A DNA stretch of 64,000 bases from Maritimibacter sp. DP1N21-5 (GTDB lineage: Bacteria > Pseudomonadota > Alphaproteobacteria > Rhodobacterales > Rhodobacteraceae), in contig NZ_JAHUZF010000006.1 of assembly GCF_019218295.1 (NCBI RefSeq), positions 1,550,001 to 1,614,000 on the forward strand. The letters run 5' to 3'. Shown piece after piece: positions 35,747-43,873 of the stretch. The notes under the pieces were generated by a model that did not search any database, was not told the DNA's origin, and saw nothing but the letters and a program-made list of their open reading frames with translations. The first letter of the stretch is position 1. Every line of letters starts with the position of its first letter. Both the position numbers and the translations under genes were made by a program.

Positions 35747-36262
35747 TCACTCGCCGGCAAGCAACTCGCGCTGTTCGAAACAGGCCGCACGTGAGCGAAG
35801 CTCCACGACCTCCTCTTCGCGGCCCGCTCCGCTGGCGGACAGAAGCACCTCGAGCCCGCTGTTTCCGTCGATCAGATCCTTGAGCGAGACCTCGTCAAGC
35901 GTGCTGTAGAAGGCTTCGATCGCCCTGCGAAGATGCCCCGTAAGTCGGCAGGTCTCCGTCAGCGGGCAATTCCGGTTCGCCACGTCGAAGCATTCTGTGA
36001 AGGGAACGTCGGCTTCGAAGTCCCGAAACAGTTTACCGATTGAAATATCTTCCGGCGCACGCGCCAGCATCAGGCCACCGCCCCGCCCCCGGCGGGTATG
36101 GACGTATCCGAAGAGCTGCAACTGGTGGATGACCTGAGCCAGGTGGTTCCCGGAGGCATTCGTCGCTTCCGCAATGGCGACCGACTTCACGGTGCCCTCG
36201 GAATTGACGCCGCAATACATGAGCACACGCGCTGCCAGGTTCGTCCTCAGTGTCAGTCTCAT
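35747..36262 (-). CDS. Rrf2 family regulator, NsrR-like
   Basis: A 171-residue Rrf2-type repressor. Winged helix DNA-binding domain with the recognition region NASGNHLAQVIHQLQLFGYV (residues 35-54) and wing RRGRGGGLMLAR. Three Cys, C91, C99 and C105 (TECFDVANRNCPLTETC), match the Fe-S ligand region of NsrR-type nitric oxide sensors in number and order, with wider spacing between the first two than in Escherichia. It should act as a cytoplasmic NO or redox sensor. The ATG at 36262 has AGGAGG 9 nt upstream; the frame continues further but is not supported. An FNR-type box lies 58 nt upstream. No NO-detoxifying gene adjoins it. Confidence 0.85.
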   Translation of the reverse strand: MRLTLRTNLAARVLMYCGVNSEGTVKSVAIAEATNASGNHLAQVIHQLQLFGYVHTRRGRGGGLMLARAPEDISIGKLFRDFEADVPFTECFDVANRNCPLTETCRLTGHLRRAIEAFYSTLDEVSLKDLIDGNSGLEVLLSASGAGREEEVVELRSRAACFEQRELLAGE

Positions 36263-36319
36263 GCTGCGCCATCCTCCTAAATTCACAGCCCAGACTTGTC
36301 TTTCCGGGTGCTGTAATCC

Positions 36320-36333
36320 TTGACCTGTGTCAA
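36320..36333. promoter_or_regulatory. FNR/DNR-type box upstream of the Rrf2 gene
   Basis: TTGACCTGTGTCAA is a perfect inverted repeat of TTGAC around 4 nt, the form bound by Dnr/NnrR-type members of the FNR-CRP family. Its centre lies 64 nt from the Rrf2 start, so a start of transcription 41-42 nt downstream would leave a short leader with the ribosome site, compatible with class II activation. Confidence 0.55.
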
Positions 36334-36490
36334 AGCGCGCACCCTTTGTACGGTAAGGTTCATTCAGGGCGACAAAAAAGTTTACCAAGTTAATGTATTT
36401 TTGTTCAAGCAGCGGGAATGTGCCCAACCTGCCGCAGTCAGGGCAATTTAATTATCAATCCATAACTTGAGTCAGGCCCCGAAACGCCGG

Positions 36491-37297
36491 TCAGCGGCCC
36501 GAGTAACGCGCCCGCCGCCTTTCGACAAAGGCGCGGGGGCCCTCGCGGGCATCTTCGGTCGCCATGACACGGTCCATCGCCTGGGTTTCGAGCGCGAAGC
36601 CCTCCTCGAAGCTCCGCCCGTGGATCGCGGTCGCCACCGACTTGATTTCGGCCAGCGCGCGCGGGCCATTGGCGGCGATACGCTCGGCGATGGCACGGGC
36701 GCGGGTCAGCACCTCGGCCCCGGGCACCACGTGGTTGACGAGCCCCAGCGCGGCCAGCCGCTCCGCCGGGACCATGTCGCCGGTCAGGAGAAGCTCCATC
36801 GCCACCGCCTGAGGCAGCTGACGGGGCAGACGCGCGAGTGCGCCGGCAAAGGGGATCAGCGCATGGCGCGCCTCGGGCAGGCCGAAGAGCGCATGGTCGG
36901 CCGCGACGCGAATGTCCGTGCCCAGCATCAGCTCGAACCCACCGGCAAGACAGTGCCCGTTGATGGCCGCGATGATGGGCTTGGGAAAATCCCAGCCCTT
37001 GAAGGACGAACGGAAGAGCACTTCCCGGTCCGCGACGAGCCGCCGGTCCCAGTCATCCTCCGGCTCGCGGTCGCCGGTCAGAAGCGGCAAGGTCCGGCCA
37101 AGATCGCCGCCCGAACAGAAGCTCTTTTCCCCTGCCCCGGTCAGGATCATGACGCGCACATCGTCATTGGCGCGCAGTTCCTCGAACAGGTCCGCCATCC
37201 GGCAAATGAGTTCAGGCGACAGCGCGTTGTACCTCTCGGGGCGATTGAGCGTGACCGTCGCCACGCCCTCGGCCAGATCGCACAGAAGGACGCTCAT
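36491..37297 (-). CDS. Enoyl-CoA hydratase/isomerase family protein
   Basis: A 268-residue crotonase. The oxyanion-hole segments are FCSGGDLG (about residue 63) and HCLAGGFELM (about 125). Both catalytic Glu positions of classical enoyl-CoA hydratase are kept, in GGFELM and in FGLPEARHAL, favouring simple hydration of a trans-2-enoyl-CoA. Last gene of the TRAP-MarR-acyl-CoA synthetase operon; its ATG overlaps the synthetase stop (ATGA). Probably acts on the CoA ester made by that enzyme. An isolated role in beta-oxidation is the alternative. Confidence 0.88.
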   Translation of the reverse strand: MSVLLCDLAEGVATVTLNRPERYNALSPELICRMADLFEELRANDDVRVMILTGAGEKSFCSGGDLGRTLPLLTGDREPEDDWDRRLVADREVLFRSSFKGWDFPKPIIAAINGHCLAGGFELMLGTDIRVAADHALFGLPEARHALIPFAGALARLPRQLPQAVAMELLLTGDMVPAERLAALGLVNHVVPGAEVLTRARAIAERIAANGPRALAEIKSVATAIHGRSFEEGFALETQAMDRVMATEDAREGPRAFVERRRARYSGR

Positions 37298-39102
37298 GCC
37301 GCGACCACGGTCAAACTGATCGGCATGCCCGCGAGGGCGGCTCGGATCCGGTTCTCGTCCGTCGCCGGAACGCAAACGGTGGTGTCCAGCCGGTCGTCGA
37401 TCTCGATCCGGACAGCGACCCCGAGCTTGTCCGCCTCGGTCTCGATCGCCCAACGGATCGCCCGGTCGCGCAGCGCGGGCTTGAAGATCTTGCCCACCGG
37501 GGTCAGGGGCATCGTCTCGACCGCCTCGATCCGCTTGGGCAGTGCGACGGGGTCCTCGATGCGCGGCTTCAGGAAGGCCGTCAACTCGCCCTCCTCCGGC
37601 TTCCAGCCGTCCCGGGTCTGGATGAAAGCGACCGGCAATTCTCCCGCATAGCTGTCCGGCATCCCGATGGCCGCCGCGGCCTCGATCTTCGGATGGGCCA
37701 GAAGCGCGTCCTCGATCATCTGCGGGTCGATGTTGTGCGCGCCCCGGATGATGATGTCCTTCTTGCGCCCGGTGATGAACAGACGCCCCTCGGCATCGAT
37801 CATCCCCAGATCACCGGACACGAGCCAGCCGCCGTCGAGAAACGTCCCGACGTTGCGCGACGGGTCCGAATAGCCTGCGGCGACGTTCGGGCCGCGCAGG
37901 GCGATGATCCCTGTCTTGCCGGGGCCGAGCACCTTGGCCGGATCGGCATCGCCGTCCGTTTCGCCAAGAATGGCAACCTCGGTGAAGGGCAGACGCAGAC
38001 CGCAGGACAGGGGGGTGCGCGGTCCCTGCACCGGCTCCACCGCGATGGCCCCGGCACATTCGGTCATCCCAAGGATGTTGCGCACCGGCACGCCAGTGTC
38101 CCTCTCGGCCGCCTGCGCAAGTTCCGTGGGCAAGGGCGACCCCCCGACGAGGAACGCGCGCAGGGTCGAGATATCGGAGATGATCGGCTGGCTTTTAACC
38201 GCACCAAGCAGTGTGGGCACGAGCCCCAGAACGGTCGCGCGATACCGCTCGACCATTTCCCAGATGCGCCCGGTGAAGGCGGTGTTGCGCATGCCCAGAC
38301 GGCCCGGAACGATCAGGGTGCCGCCCGCCGACAGTGTGGACAAGCCATAGACGAAAGCCCCCGCCACGTGGAACAGCGGAAAGCCGTTCACCACGACGTC
38401 GTCCTCGACGAGGTCGTGCATGAGAACGCAGGATCGCGCGACATGGGCTTCGTTGCGCCTGAGGTGTTGCACCATCTTCGGCGCGCCGGTCGTGCCGCCG
38501 GTGTGATAGAAGGCGGCGATTGCCCTCTCGTCGCCTTCGACCGCGACCGGGTCGCCCGGCGCCGCGATCATTTCCTCGAAGACACCATCGGCGCCGGGCG
38601 AAGGCGCGTCCGCGTCGCAGGCGAGGATCGGAAGGTCGATGCCCTCATCCCGAAGCGCGGGCACCAGCGTGGACCAGTAATTTAGATCGCCGTTCACGCC
38701 CATCACCACCACGCAGGCCGCGTCACTGGCCCGGATCAGCGCGGCGACATGGTCGGGCTTGAGCATCGGATTGATCGGGCAGGCCCGTCCCGCGATCTGC
38801 GCGCCCCAGAGTGCGACCTGACCGCTGACCGTGTGCTGGGTGAGAATGGCTACCGAGCGCCTGGAGGTGACACCCAGCGCACGGAACACCCGCGCCGCGC
38901 CCATGATCCGGCCCGCGAAATCGGCATAGGTCACGACCTCGTTCCGGTCCGGGTCCGTCGCGTCATTGAGGTAGCGGATCGCCACAGCGTCCGGGCGGGC
39001 CTCTGCCTGCGCGCGGATCATGTCCCAGGGGGTGCGCGCGGGAAAGACCGCCTCGTATCCCTGCGCCTCCAGCCGTCGGATGTCCTCCAGCGTCGCGATC
39101 AT
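37294..39102 (-). CDS. AMP-forming acyl-CoA synthetase
   Basis: A 602-residue member of the ANL superfamily that activates a carboxylic acid to its CoA thioester via an acyl-adenylate. The P-loop-like A3 motif is YHTGGTTGAPKMVQHLRRNE (about residue 212), the A5 region is NILGMTECAG, the hinge is DLGMIDAEGRLFITGRKKDI with IIRGAHNIDP, and the C-terminal Lys region is MPLTPVGKIFKP. The substrate is not readable; the operon partners (a TRAP transporter for organic acids, MarR, hydratase) suggest an imported aromatic or medium-chain acid. ATG overlaps the MarR stop. Confidence 0.88.
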   Translation of the reverse strand: MIATLEDIRRLEAQGYEAVFPARTPWDMIRAQAEARPDAVAIRYLNDATDPDRNEVVTYADFAGRIMGAARVFRALGVTSRRSVAILTQHTVSGQVALWGAQIAGRACPINPMLKPDHVAALIRASDAACVVVMGVNGDLNYWSTLVPALRDEGIDLPILACDADAPSPGADGVFEEMIAAPGDPVAVEGDERAIAAFYHTGGTTGAPKMVQHLRRNEAHVARSCVLMHDLVEDDVVVNGFPLFHVAGAFVYGLSTLSAGGTLIVPGRLGMRNTAFTGRIWEMVERYRATVLGLVPTLLGAVKSQPIISDISTLRAFLVGGSPLPTELAQAAERDTGVPVRNILGMTECAGAIAVEPVQGPRTPLSCGLRLPFTEVAILGETDGDADPAKVLGPGKTGIIALRGPNVAAGYSDPSRNVGTFLDGGWLVSGDLGMIDAEGRLFITGRKKDIIIRGAHNIDPQMIEDALLAHPKIEAAAAIGMPDSYAGELPVAFIQTRDGWKPEEGELTAFLKPRIEDPVALPKRIEAVETMPLTPVGKIFKPALRDRAIRWAIETEADKLGVAVRIEIDDRLDTTVCVPATDENRIRAALAGMPISLTVVAA

Positions 39103-39596
39103 GCCATGCCTCCGAATTCGGTTCTGAGGTTTGCGTCCACGCGGGCCAGCAGCGAAAGCAGGAGCCCCTTGTCCTCGGACGAAAGGCCCGCCGTCACCAT
39201 CGCCTCATGCGCCCGCACCTCGCCCTCCAGCGCGGCAAGCTTGTCCACCCCGCCCGCTGTCAGAAACACACGGCGCACCCGTTTGTCCGTCGCCGTCTTG
39301 CGCCGTTCGATCCAGCCTTCTTTCGTCAGCGTTTCGAGGATAGGCACCAATGACGAACGATCGAGGAAAATCGCCTCGGCCAGTCGCGCCTGCGGGATAC
39401 CGGGGTTCGCCTCGACGATCTTGAGAAGGCCGAAGTAGCGCGGCGCGGAGCCATGCCCCGTCACCCTCTGCTCGAAAATCTTGTAGGACGCGATCTGCAA
39501 CAGCCGGATCTGGTAGGAGACCGACCCGTCCAGCGCGTCGGGCACGACCACATCAGCCACGTCGCGCATCACCACGTTCTGCCCTTCCCCGGACAT
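39099..39596 (-). CDS. MarR family transcriptional regulator
   Basis: A 165-residue MarR-type repressor with the winged helix PGIPQARLAEAIFLDRSSLVP and wing RRKTATDKRVRRVFLT (residues 65-120), flanked by dimerisation helices. ATG 39596 overlaps the dctM stop (TGATG), and the stop overlaps the synthetase start, so it is embedded in the operon. MarR proteins in such operons usually sense the CoA ester of the substrate (CouR, HcaR and FerR act so on hydroxycinnamoyl-CoA). The dyad at 42552 is its best operator candidate. Confidence 0.9.
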   Translation of the reverse strand: MSGEGQNVVMRDVADVVVPDALDGSVSYQIRLLQIASYKIFEQRVTGHGSAPRYFGLLKIVEANPGIPQARLAEAIFLDRSSLVPILETLTKEGWIERRKTATDKRVRRVFLTAGGVDKLAALEGEVRAHEAMVTAGLSSEDKGLLLSLLARVDANLRTEFGGMA

Positions 39597-40888
39597 CAGT
39601 TCATGCTCCCCGGCAACCAGAGCACGATGGCGGGGAAGGCAATCAGCAGCAGCAACCGGACGATGTCGATTGTCACGAAGGGCAGCACGCCCTTGAAGAT
39701 CGTGACGAGCGACACCCGACTCGCGATCGAGTTGATGACATAGACATTCATGCCTACCGGCGGGGTGATCAGCCCGAGTTCGACGGTCATCACGACGATC
39801 ACCCCGAACCAGATCGGGTCGAAGCCCAGTTGCGTGATCACCGGAAAGACGATGGGGATCATCAGGATGATCATTGCCATGGCGTCCAGAAAACAGCCCA
39901 TGACGAGAAACAGAAGGAGGATCAGCGCGAGCGTGCCATAGCGCCCCGCGCCCAGCTCGGTCAGGAAGGCGGTGATCTCCTGCGGGACCTGCGTGATGGC
40001 GAGGAAATAGCCAAAGAGCGTGGCCCCGATCAGCACCACGTAGATCGCGACCGAGGTCCGCAGCGCCTCGACGAGACTGTCCATGAGCGACGTCATGGTA
40101 AGCCGCCCGCGCATGAATCCGATGATCGCGGTGAGCAGCGCGCCTGCTGCGGCCGCTTCGGTCGCGGTGACGATCCCGAAGTAGATCGACAGGATCACGG
40201 CAAGGAACAGAAGCCCCACCGCCCAGACCCCACGCAGGGCGGCGAGGCCCTCGGACAGCCGAAACGGCGCGGCAGCAGGCAACTGGCGGCCATACCAGAA
40301 ACGCACGGTGAGCATATACATGAGAACGGCGAGGATGCCGGGCACCACGCCCGCGATGAACAGTTCGCCGATGTCGGTTTCGGTCATGAAACCATAGATA
40401 GCGAGCACGACGGAGGGCGGGATCAGGATGCCCAGGGTGCCGCCCGCGGCGATGATCCCGGTGGCGGCTTTGTCGGAATAGCCGGCATCCTTCATCTCGG
40501 GATAGGCGATCTTGGTCATCGTGGCGGCGGTGGCGACGGACGAGCCGCAGATCGCCGCGAAGCCCCCGCAGGCCCCGACCGAGGCGAGGCCAAGCCCACC
40601 CTTGAACCCGCCAAGCCAGGCACGTCCGGCCCGGAAAAGCTCGCTCGACATACCGGAATTGGTGGCGAGCACGCCCATGAGGACGAAGAACGGGATGAGC
40701 GTCAGGTTGAAGTCGGTGACCGTGGAAATCGGAGACTGGGCAAGCAGGTTGAGCGCGGGCTTCCAGCCCACGACGCTCGCGAAACCGCCGATGCCGACGA
40801 TGCCCATGGCGATCCCGATGGGCACGCGTACGGCCATGAGCGCGAAGAGGACGACGAATCCGCCCGTTGCGATCAGTTCGTTGCTCAT
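39596..40888 (-). CDS. dctM: TRAP transporter large permease (DctM)
   Basis: A 430-residue inner membrane protein with about 12 helices, the Na+-coupled transport subunit of a TRAP system. It opens with a helix containing VVLFALMAVRVPIGIAMGIVG and carries GGTLGILIPPSVVLAIYG and ELGLITPPVGMNVYVIN, both DctM signatures. ATG 40888 overlaps the dctQ stop (ATGA). Transport of an organic anion delivered by the DctP protein upstream. Confidence 0.93.
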   Translation of the reverse strand: MSNELIATGGFVVLFALMAVRVPIGIAMGIVGIGGFASVVGWKPALNLLAQSPISTVTDFNLTLIPFFVLMGVLATNSGMSSELFRAGRAWLGGFKGGLGLASVGACGGFAAICGSSVATAATMTKIAYPEMKDAGYSDKAATGIIAAGGTLGILIPPSVVLAIYGFMTETDIGELFIAGVVPGILAVLMYMLTVRFWYGRQLPAAAPFRLSEGLAALRGVWAVGLLFLAVILSIYFGIVTATEAAAAGALLTAIIGFMRGRLTMTSLMDSLVEALRTSVAIYVVLIGATLFGYFLAITQVPQEITAFLTELGAGRYGTLALILLLFLVMGCFLDAMAMIILMIPIVFPVITQLGFDPIWFGVIVVMTVELGLITPPVGMNVYVINSIASRVSLVTIFKGVLPFVTIDIVRLLLLIAFPAIVLWLPGSMN

Positions 40889-41427
40889 TTCTTCTGGTCC
40901 TCGATGAGCTCGGCGTCGATCCCGTCGAATTCGCCAAGGTCGCTGCCGCGCCTGAGGATGAGAAACAGGCGAACCCCGGTCGCGAAGACCGCGGCCAAGA
41001 GCCCGACCCAGATCGCGAGGAAAAACGGCCAATGCGGCAGGCGCAGATCCATCGTGGCATCCCCCCCGCCAATCGCGCTCATCACCCGGCCCCAGATTTT
41101 CCAGGTGAGCGTTACGGTGAAGACGAAGAGCACCGCCCAGGCAAAGGCATTGAGCCAGCGTCTGGCCCGCGGCCCCACCGCCTGTGCGAGAAGGTCCACC
41201 TTGATGTGGGTGCCGTGATAGGCGACCGAAGCGAGGCCCCAGGCGATGGCGACGCCCAGCACCAGCCGCGACAGGTCGAAGGCGTCGGGCAAGGGTCGTG
41301 CGAAACCGTAGCGACCGATGGCCGACACCACGATCAGCACGGTGACGAGGCCCAGAACGGCCCCCGCGACACGTTCGATGAACCAGATGGCCGCGCGGAT
41401 CGGGCGGCCTGCGGGCGTATTGTCCAC
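40885..41427 (-). CDS. dctQ: TRAP transporter small permease (DctQ)
   Basis: A 180-residue protein with four transmembrane helices, the small membrane subunit that holds the DctM transporter. The pattern IGRYGFARPLPDAFDLSRLVLG and YHGTHIKVDLLAQ is typical of DctQ. A long hydrophilic C terminus ends IEDQKK. It lies 62 nt downstream of dctP and is coupled to dctM. Confidence 0.9.
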   Translation of the reverse strand: MDNTPAGRPIRAAIWFIERVAGAVLGLVTVLIVVSAIGRYGFARPLPDAFDLSRLVLGVAIAWGLASVAYHGTHIKVDLLAQAVGPRARRWLNAFAWAVLFVFTVTLTWKIWGRVMSAIGGGDATMDLRLPHWPFFLAIWVGLLAAVFATGVRLFLILRRGSDLGEFDGIDAELIEDQKK

Positions 41428-41489
41428 AGCGGTCTTCCCAGAATCAAATGCGAAAGGGCGGAGGCGCTGCCCCCGCCCGTGGTGTGGCC

Positions 41490-42509
41490 TCAGTAGGCCG
41501 CGTTATGCTCTTCCAGAGCGGCCTTGTAGGCCTCCAGAATGGCATCCGCATCGCCACCTTTCTCGGTGACGGCAGCCTTCCACTCTTCCGTCAGCGGCGC
41601 GGCCGCTTCGATCCAGGCCGCGATCTCTTCTTCTGAGGGCGTGTTGAAGGTCTGGCCTTCAAGCGCCATCAGCTGCTCCTTCGCGGCCATGTCGTCTTCG
41701 TACCAGCCCGCCGCGACCTGCCCGGACCATTCCGGGGTGCAGTGATCGTCGATGACGGCCTTGTTTTCGTCCGAGAGCGCTTCATAGGACGCCTTGTTCA
41801 TGACCATGACCTGTGCGGACAGATAGAAGGGCATGTCGAGGTGCACCGGCACTTCTTCCGTCAGGTTGAAGTCGTACATCGACCCCCAGGGAAAGGTCAC
41901 CGCCTCGGCCGTGCCCTTGGACAGGGCTTCGCGCACCTCGGGGGCAGGCACCTGCACCGGTCCGCCGCCCAGAAGCGAGATGAATCGTGCCATGGTGGCA
42001 TGGGCGGGACGCACGTTCATGCCGCGCACCTGATCCGGGCTCGTCACGTCCACTTGGCTGTGGAAGGCACCGGGGGCATGCGGGTGAATGAAGCAGGGAA
42101 TGACATCGGACATTTCCTCCGCCCCGCCATTGGCGAGATACCATTCGTGGATCGCCTTTGCGCCCTCCACACTGTCGGAGACCATGAAGGGCACCTCGGT
42201 CAGCGCGTAGATCGGGAAACGACCGGCGGTGTAGCCGGGGTTCACATAGGCCAGATCGACGATCCCGTCCTTGGCCATGTCGTAGTGATCCGGCGCGCGG
42301 CCCAGCTGTTGCGCCGGGAAGATCTGGATCTCGATGCGCCCGTCCGAGGCTTCCATCACGGACTGCGCCCAGGGGTCGATGCCCTTGGTCGCGGGGGTGA
42401 TGGTCGGCGGCACCCAATGCGAAAGGCGCAAGGTGACCTCCTGCGCCATGAGAGCGGCCGGTGCACAGGCCGCGAGAATCGCGCCAAGCGCGAATGTGGT
42501 TCTGTTCAT
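41490..42509 (-). CDS. dctP: TRAP transporter solute-binding protein (DctP)
   Basis: A 339-residue periplasmic binding protein. The signal peptide (MNRTTFALGAILAACAPAALMA) is cleaved before QEVTLRLSHWVPP. The central block QVRGMNVRPAHATMARFISLLG holds the Arg that binds the carboxylate of the ligand in DctP proteins, and GTAEAVTFPWGSMYDF is the substrate pocket region. The bulky Trp and Phe near the pocket and the operon suggest an aromatic or hydrophobic acid, an inference. ATG 42509 has GGGAGG close upstream. Confidence 0.92.
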   Translation of the reverse strand: MNRTTFALGAILAACAPAALMAQEVTLRLSHWVPPTITPATKGIDPWAQSVMEASDGRIEIQIFPAQQLGRAPDHYDMAKDGIVDLAYVNPGYTAGRFPIYALTEVPFMVSDSVEGAKAIHEWYLANGGAEEMSDVIPCFIHPHAPGAFHSQVDVTSPDQVRGMNVRPAHATMARFISLLGGGPVQVPAPEVREALSKGTAEAVTFPWGSMYDFNLTEEVPVHLDMPFYLSAQVMVMNKASYEALSDENKAVIDDHCTPEWSGQVAAGWYEDDMAAKEQLMALEGQTFNTPSEEEIAAWIEAAAPLTEEWKAAVTEKGGDADAILEAYKAALEEHNAAY

Positions 42510-42551
42510 GATATCCTCCCTTGGACCCGGTCTCCTCCCCGGGCCTCTGTA

Positions 42552-42565
42552 TTGATGGATATCAA
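42552..42565. promoter_or_regulatory. TTGAT-GGAT-ATCAA dyad upstream of dctP
   Basis: A perfect 14-bp match to TTGAT-N4-ATCAA, 43-56 nt upstream of the dctP ATG. The same symmetry suits either an FNR-type protein or the operon's own MarR repressor. The distance leaves no room for class II activation with a retained ribosome site, so a repressor site overlapping the promoter is favoured. Confidence 0.55.
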
Positions 42566-42614
42566 ACATTATTCCAAAATCAAGGGACCAGTTGCGAACG
42601 CCCGGCCCCTTGCG

Positions 42615-43631
42615 TCAGCGCCAGCCCATCGCGGGGGCGACGTGGGTCATGATGCTTTCGAGGACATGGGCATTGTAATCGACACCCAGCATGTTGGGCA
42701 CCGTGAGAAGAAGCGTATCTGCCTCGGCTATGGCCTCGTCCTGCCGGAGATCGTCGATGAGCTTGTCCGGCTCCGCCGCGTAACCGCGACCGAAGATCGA
42801 CCGCGTCTGGTCGATGAAGCCGACCTGATCGCTCTCTTTGCCGCGCCCGAAATACCGCCGGTCCATATCCGTGGTCAGCGCGAAGATCGAGCGGCTCACC
42901 GACACGCGGGGTTCACGGTCATGACCAGCCGCCCGCCACGCCGCGCGATAGGCGCGAATCTGTTTCGCCTGCTGGATGTGGAAGGGTTCGCCCGTCTCAT
43001 CGTCCTTCAGCGTCGAGCTTTGCAGGTTCATGCCCATTTCGGCCGCCCAGCGCGCCGTCGCATCCGACCCGGCGCCCCACCAGATCCGGTCGCGCAGCCC
43101 CGGCGCATGGGGTTCAAGGCGCAGGAGCCCCGGCGGGTTCGGAAACATCGGGTTGGGGTTCGGCTCCGCGAATCCCTCGCCCTCGAGGAGGTGCAGGAAC
43201 ACCTGCGCGTGACGACGGGCCATGTCGGCGGGGGACTCGCCCTCAGCGGGCTGGTGGCCGAAGTGACGCCAGCCGTCGATCACCTGCTCGGGCGACCCAC
43301 GACTGATCCCGAGCTGGAGCCGGCCCCCCGAAATCAGATCCGCCGCCCCCGCGTCTTCGACCATATAGAGTGGATTCTCATAGCGCATGTCGATCACGCC
43401 GGTGCCGATCTCGATCTTCGAGGTGCGAGCGCCGACCGCGGCGAGCAGGGGAAAGGGCGACGCGAGTTGCCTAGCGTAGTGATGCACCCGGTAATAGGCG
43501 CCGTCGATGCCGAGCGCCTCGGCCCGGACGGCAAGCTCGATGGATTGCGTCAACACGTCGGCGGCCGAGCGCACCGCGCTGCCCCGCTCGGGGGACCAAT
43601 GGCCGAAGGACAGAAAGCCGATGGATTTCAT
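42615..43631 (-). CDS. LLM class flavin-dependent oxidoreductase
   Basis: A 338-residue bacterial luciferase-like monooxygenase (TIM barrel using reduced FMN or F420). It begins MKSIGFLSFGHWSPE and contains EIGTGVIDMRYENPLYMVEDAGAAD-type luciferase signatures with GGRLQLGISRGSPEQV. The substrate is not predictable. It precedes the TRAP operon by 105 nt on the same strand; because a dyad and probable promoter lie in that gap, it may be a separate unit. No flavin reductase adjoins it. Confidence 0.87.
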   Translation of the reverse strand: MKSIGFLSFGHWSPERGSAVRSAADVLTQSIELAVRAEALGIDGAYYRVHHYARQLASPFPLLAAVGARTSKIEIGTGVIDMRYENPLYMVEDAGAADLISGGRLQLGISRGSPEQVIDGWRHFGHQPAEGESPADMARRHAQVFLHLLEGEGFAEPNPNPMFPNPPGLLRLEPHAPGLRDRIWWGAGSDATARWAAEMGMNLQSSTLKDDETGEPFHIQQAKQIRAYRAAWRAAGHDREPRVSVSRSIFALTTDMDRRYFGRGKESDQVGFIDQTRSIFGRGYAAEPDKLIDDLRQDEAIAEADTLLLTVPNMLGVDYNAHVLESIMTHVAPAMGWR

Positions 43632-43873
43632 GGGGCGTCTCCGTTGTGGGTCATCTTGCTACATAGGCGCTCGGGCGCGTCTTGGCACCAGCGGGTCCGG
43701 CGCATGCCCTGTGCAAGGATGCAGAGGATCAGGCGACCCACCCGGCCCAAGCCACCGCTTGTCCCATGCAACAATCCGCTCACGGCATTGCCATGTTCCC
43801 CGTAATTGTAGCCTAACCCCCCGCGCCCTATATTCTTTCAACGACATTGTCTGCCGGCTCGGGGGAGCATCAT

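Noticed and set aside
37294..39102. Feruloyl-CoA or coumaroyl-CoA ligase as a specific name for the acyl-CoA synthetase
   Set aside because: The operon context is suggestive but no substrate-specific residues could be recognised, and the hydratase does not look like a lyase.
41742..43805. Plus-strand open frame of about 687 codons opposite dctP and the LLM gene
   Set aside because: Runs across two genuine minus-strand genes and their gap; composition is that of an antisense frame.
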